NCBI GenBank assembly: GCA_047974225.1
Contig: JBKECD010000054.1
Coordinates: 1-16,933, forward strand
Direction of reading: 5' to 3'
Length of the DNA stretch: 16,933 nucleotides
DNA from: JBKEDC01 sp047974225
Lineage (GTDB): Bacteria; Bacteroidota; Bacteroidia; Bacteroidales; Prolixibacteraceae
In this document: piece by piece, positions 15,239-16,933 of the stretch
How positions within the stretch are numbered: the stretch's first letter is position 1
Layout: each line of letters begins with the position of its first letter
Notes under the pieces: generated by a model
What the model was told of the DNA's origin: nothing
The model's input: only the letters and a program-made list of their open reading frames with translations
The model's database searches: none
Made by a program: the position numbers and the translations under genes

Positions 15239-15331
15239 CTATTTCTTCTTCTTGTGACGATTTTTACGAAGTCTTTTTTTACGCTTGTGCGTGGACATCT
15301 TATGTCTCTTTCTCTTCTTTCCGCTTGGCAT
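15239..15331 (-). CDS. 30-aa basic mS38/COX24-like protein
   Basis: This very short gene encodes 30 residues, of which most are Lys, Arg or His: it begins MPSGKKRKRHKMSTHKRKKR and continues with LRKNRHKKKK. The sequence pattern KRHKMSTHKRKKRLRKNRH is that of the AURKAIP1/COX24 (mS38-like) domain, annotated in many Bacteroidota as a tiny ribosome-associated protein. The start is 6 nt after the HU stop, so the two form an operon under the HU promoter. A strong terminator follows. The function is inferred from charge and resemblance to the mitochondrial small-subunit protein; a role in the ribosome is likely but not shown here. Confidence 0.85.
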   Translation of the reverse strand: MPSGKKRKRHKMSTHKRKKRLRKNRHKKKK

Positions 15332-15337
15332 AACCTA

Positions 15338-15625
15338 TTAATTTACGTTGTTCTTTTTTACTTCTTCAATAAATGTTTTTGCTGGCTTGAAACTAGGAAT
15401 GAAGTGCTCTGGAATCACAATCGCCGTATTTTTCGTAATATTACGAGCTGTCTTCTGAGCGCGTTTCTTCACTACAAAGCTACCAAAACCGCGAAGGTAA
15501 ATATTCTTACCTTCTGCCATCGAATCTTTCACCGATTCCATAAAAGCCTCTACAGTCTGAAGTACAATCGACTTCTCAATGCCTGTATTCTTGCTAATTT
15601 TATCAACAATATCTGCCTTTGTCAT
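15338..15625 (-). CDS. HU/IHF family DNA-binding protein
   Basis: HU proteins are dimeric nucleoid proteins that bend DNA. The 95-aa product has the standard start MTKADIVDKISKNTGIEK, the dimer helices through VEAFMESVKDSMAEG, the conserved YLRGFGSFVVKKRAQKTARN (48-67 region) and the DNA-binding arm ending in IPEHFIPSFKPAKTF. The arm has the intercalating Pro region altered relative to E. coli HU (GFGSFVVKKRAQKTARNITK is HU-like; IVIPEHFIPSFKP is normal for Bacteroidota). A good promoter lies upstream, and the 30-aa basic-protein gene follows after 6 nt. Confidence 0.95.
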   Translation of the reverse strand: MTKADIVDKISKNTGIEKSIVLQTVEAFMESVKDSMAEGKNIYLRGFGSFVVKKRAQKTARNITKNTAIVIPEHFIPSFKPAKTFIEEVKKNNVN

Positions 15626-15669
15626 TGTAATTTATTTAATTTCCAACAATTTATTATTCTAATTGGATT

Positions 15670-15698
15670 GCAAAGGTAAGAAAATAATTGGACTGCAA
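15670..15698 (-). promoter_or_regulatory. promoter of the HU operon
   Basis: The minus strand shows a -33-like TTG at 15698-15696 and a -7 element TACCTTTGC at 15678-15670, an exact TAnnTTTG match, with 17 nt between them. The leader would be about 35-40 nt before the HU ATG at 15625. This is the best-formed promoter in the window. Confidence 0.7.
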
Positions 15699-15914
15699 TA
15701 ATCTTTAGCTATATTTTCTTTACTTTTTTTGCCTTTGAACGCTTAATGAATGCCGCAAAATCGAAATTCTCAAAGCGAAACGCTAAGATAGACTTTTTTC
15801 TGAATACCTCCAAACAGAATAAAGATTAAATGAGAAAGACAATAGATATATACATATCTGCCCCTTCTCCCTAGGTTAAAATATACCTATTCAACGAGGC
15901 TTCATTTTCACCTT

Positions 15915-16484
15915 TTATTTTGCCACTTCTTCTCTTAACTCTGCAAAAAACTGCAAAAATCGCACATTAATTGCTTCTTCATTTTCCTTGATAATCCGAA
16001 CAGCATCGGAAGCATAGTTGGGCAAGCTCGTAAACTTCGACATTGTGAGGAGCGTATCTTCAATCCCCTCTAAACTTGCATAACGGAGTATCCGTTTATT
16101 GCGAATAAAGTTAATCAACATCCCTTTAGCTCCTTTGGGAAGCATGCGAACTCGTGCCAACAAAGCTGCGTGCGCCAATTGAGTATAATTTCGCAGTGTA
16201 AGGTCGGAATAACTCTGCCAATTCTTAATCAAGAAATAATCAAACACAATATCCACCACCACACCAGCATATTTCCGATAAGGGTTCCGAAAAAAACCCT
16301 TCACTTCCAGCACCAATGGATGCAAATCGGTGAACGAATCAATCGCCCGATGCATGAATATACCCCGCTGCACCTCCTGAGGATAGTCTTGATAGTCCTT
16401 CCCCTTCACAAAGTCGCCGATAAAATTGCCCAACATGCAATCTTCCGATTCGCCCGATAAGTAAAGATGCGCCAATACATTCAT
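15915..16484 (-). CDS. ACP phosphodiesterase-like protein (AcpH, DUF479)
   Basis: The E. coli family member AcpH removes 4'-phosphopantetheine from acyl carrier protein; many homologues are untested. The 189-aa protein shows the family's metal-binding pattern: MNVLAHLYLSG (His6), GNFIGDFVKG (Asp24), GIFMHRAIDSFTDLHP (His45, Asp49, Asp53) and AGVVVDIVFDYFL with further Asp residues, consistent with an HD-like all-helical hydrolase. The ATG at 16484 is the natural start. It sits one base from a 140-bp array of 7-bp repeats, so the repeats form the whole proximal leader and no ribosome-binding site is present. No terminator is seen before the 289-bp A/T-rich gap to HU. Confidence 0.88.
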   Translation of the reverse strand: MNVLAHLYLSGESEDCMLGNFIGDFVKGKDYQDYPQEVQRGIFMHRAIDSFTDLHPLVLEVKGFFRNPYRKYAGVVVDIVFDYFLIKNWQSYSDLTLRNYTQLAHAALLARVRMLPKGAKGMLINFIRNKRILRYASLEGIEDTLLTMSKFTSLPNYASDAVRIIKENEEAINVRFLQFFAELREEVAK

Positions 16485-16485
16485 G

Positions 16486-16625
16486 ATGAGTTATGAGTTA
16501 TGAGTTATGAGTTATGAGTTATGAGTTATGAGTTATGAGTTATGAGTTATGAGTTATGAGTTATGAGTTATGAGTTATGAGTTATGAGTTATGAGTTATG
16601 AGTTATGAGTTATGAGTTATGAATT
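16486..16625. repeat. 7-bp tandem repeat, 20 copies
   Basis: ATGAGTT is repeated 19 times without error from 16486, followed by one variant copy ATGAATT (16619-16625). The array ends one base from the ATG of the DUF479 gene, which reads away from it on the minus strand. The unit is not a multiple of three, and each strand meets a stop every 21 bp, so it is not coding. The perfection of the copies suggests recent expansion and possible length variation. Confidence 0.97.
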
Positions 16626-16653
16626 ACACTTTGCACTTTGCACTCAGCAAAAG

Positions 16654-16661
16654 CGAAGATA
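16654..16661 (-). promoter_or_regulatory. possible -7 element upstream of the 7-bp repeats
   Basis: The minus strand reads TATCTTCG, one mismatch from TAnnTTTG. If used, transcription would start near 16647 and the whole repeat array would lie in the leader of the DUF479 mRNA. No clear -33 element is seen. Confidence 0.25.
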
Positions 16662-16679
16662 TGAATATAACAATAAAAA

Positions 16680-16707
16680 GCCCCATAAAGTTTAAACTTT
16701 ATGAGGC
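16680..16707 (-). terminator. terminator after pgi
   Basis: GCCCCATAAAG (16680-16690) and CTTTATGAGGC (16697-16707) form an 11-position stem with one mismatch around TTTAAA. On the minus strand it is followed by TTTTT (16679-16675). It lies about 70 nt after the pgi stop. The A-run and T-rich flank on the other side make it only weakly bidirectional. Confidence 0.85.
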
Positions 16708-16745
16708 TTCCTTAGCACATTTAATATCTAATGTCCATTATCTAG

Positions 16746-16776
16746 AAATCCGATATCCGAAAATCCGAAAATCCGA
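16746..16776. repeat. short AAATCCGA repeat
   Basis: Three copies of AAATCCGA (16746-16753, 16761-16768, 16769-16776) and one shortened copy TATCCGA (16754-16760) lie directly behind the pgi stop codon. They are separate in sequence from the ATGAGTT array 120 bp away. Confidence 0.75.
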
Positions 16777-16778
16777 CA

Positions 16779-16933
16779 CTACAATCTCGTTTTAATCGCT
16801 TTGGTTGCTTCTTCAAAACCTGGTTTTTCAAGCAATGCAAACATATTGGCTTTATAAGCTTCCACTCCCGGTTGGTCGAATGGGTTCACATCGAGAATAT
16901 AGCCCGAGATGCCACAAGCAATCTCAAAGAAAT
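16779..16933 (-). CDS. pgi: glucose-6-phosphate isomerase, C-terminal part
   Basis: Pgi interconverts glucose-6-phosphate and fructose-6-phosphate in glycolysis. Only the last 51 residues are in the window; the gene runs off the right edge. They read FFEIACGISGYILDVNPFDQ followed by PGVEAYKANMFALLEKPGF and end in KAIKTRL. NPFDQPGVEAYK is a hallmark of the C-terminal part of bacterial phosphoglucose isomerases, with the Lys of EAYK corresponding to the conserved active-site lysine region. The stop TAG is at 16779-16781. The gene is followed by AAATCCGA repeats and then a good terminator. Confidence 0.93.
   Translation of the reverse strand, partial: FFEIACGISGYILDVNPFDQPGVEAYKANMFALLEKPGFEEATKAIKTRL

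Noticed and set aside
15197..15679. 160-aa plus-strand frame over HU and the small gene
   Set aside because: It is antisense to two recognisable genes, crosses a terminator and shows no family features.
15844..15860. AGATAT-ATAC-ATATCT inverted repeat in the gap between HU and the DUF479 gene
   Set aside because: It is short and A/T-only in an A/T-rich gap, so chance is the simplest explanation.

Overview
The window looks like a piece of a Bacteroidota genome, most likely order Bacteroidales; I do not call a genus. The reasons are an ECF sigma / FecR anti-sigma / SusC-type (STN domain) receptor cluster, several exact matches to the Bacteroidetes -7 promoter element TAnnTTTG, weak or absent Shine-Dalgarno sequences, a PNGase F-like lipoprotein, a type I pullulanase and a tiny mS38/COX24-like basic protein.

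Region 1 (1-4200, all minus strand). An IS1634-like insertion sequence (1-2121) has inserted into the 5' part of a SusC/TonB-dependent receptor gene. Only the leader, signal peptide and STN domain remain in view (2087-2440). Upstream of that gene lie its FecR anti-sigma factor (2546-3547) and ECF sigma factor (3628-4200). The window starts exactly on the left inverted repeat of the IS, so what lies beyond is unknown.

Region 2 (4201-4781). A 581-bp divergent intergenic region has a -7 element at each end. Between them sits an array of alternating palindromes spaced 21 bp centre to centre (42-bp period, 4383-4650). This is the most unusual structure in the window.

Region 3 (4782-8620, plus strand). 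It holds a PNGase F-like lipoprotein that probably cuts N-glycans from glycoproteins, a DeoR-family regulator, CutC, and an EamA/DMT permease. A 55-nt bidirectional terminator separates the permease from the convergent genes that follow.

Region 4 (8703-13497). ApbE flavin transferase lipoprotein and GcvH are on the minus strand. TsaE is on the plus strand, tail to tail with pullulanase and only 4 bp away. The pullulanase start overlaps the stop of a potassium-channel-like gene (ATGA overlap).

Region 5 (13579-16933, minus strand). In transcription order: the end of glucose-6-phosphate isomerase with a clear terminator; a DUF479 (ACP phosphodiesterase-like) gene preceded directly by twenty 7-bp repeats; then HU, the 30-aa basic protein, a strong hairpin terminator, a second hairpin, and RNase E/G.

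Taken together, regions 1-3 suggest a glycan-harvesting locus: an outer-membrane import system under sigma/anti-sigma control next to a deglycosidase. The IS has probably disabled it by cutting the receptor gene. The remainder is mostly conserved housekeeping content with simple-sequence repeats and terminators between genes.
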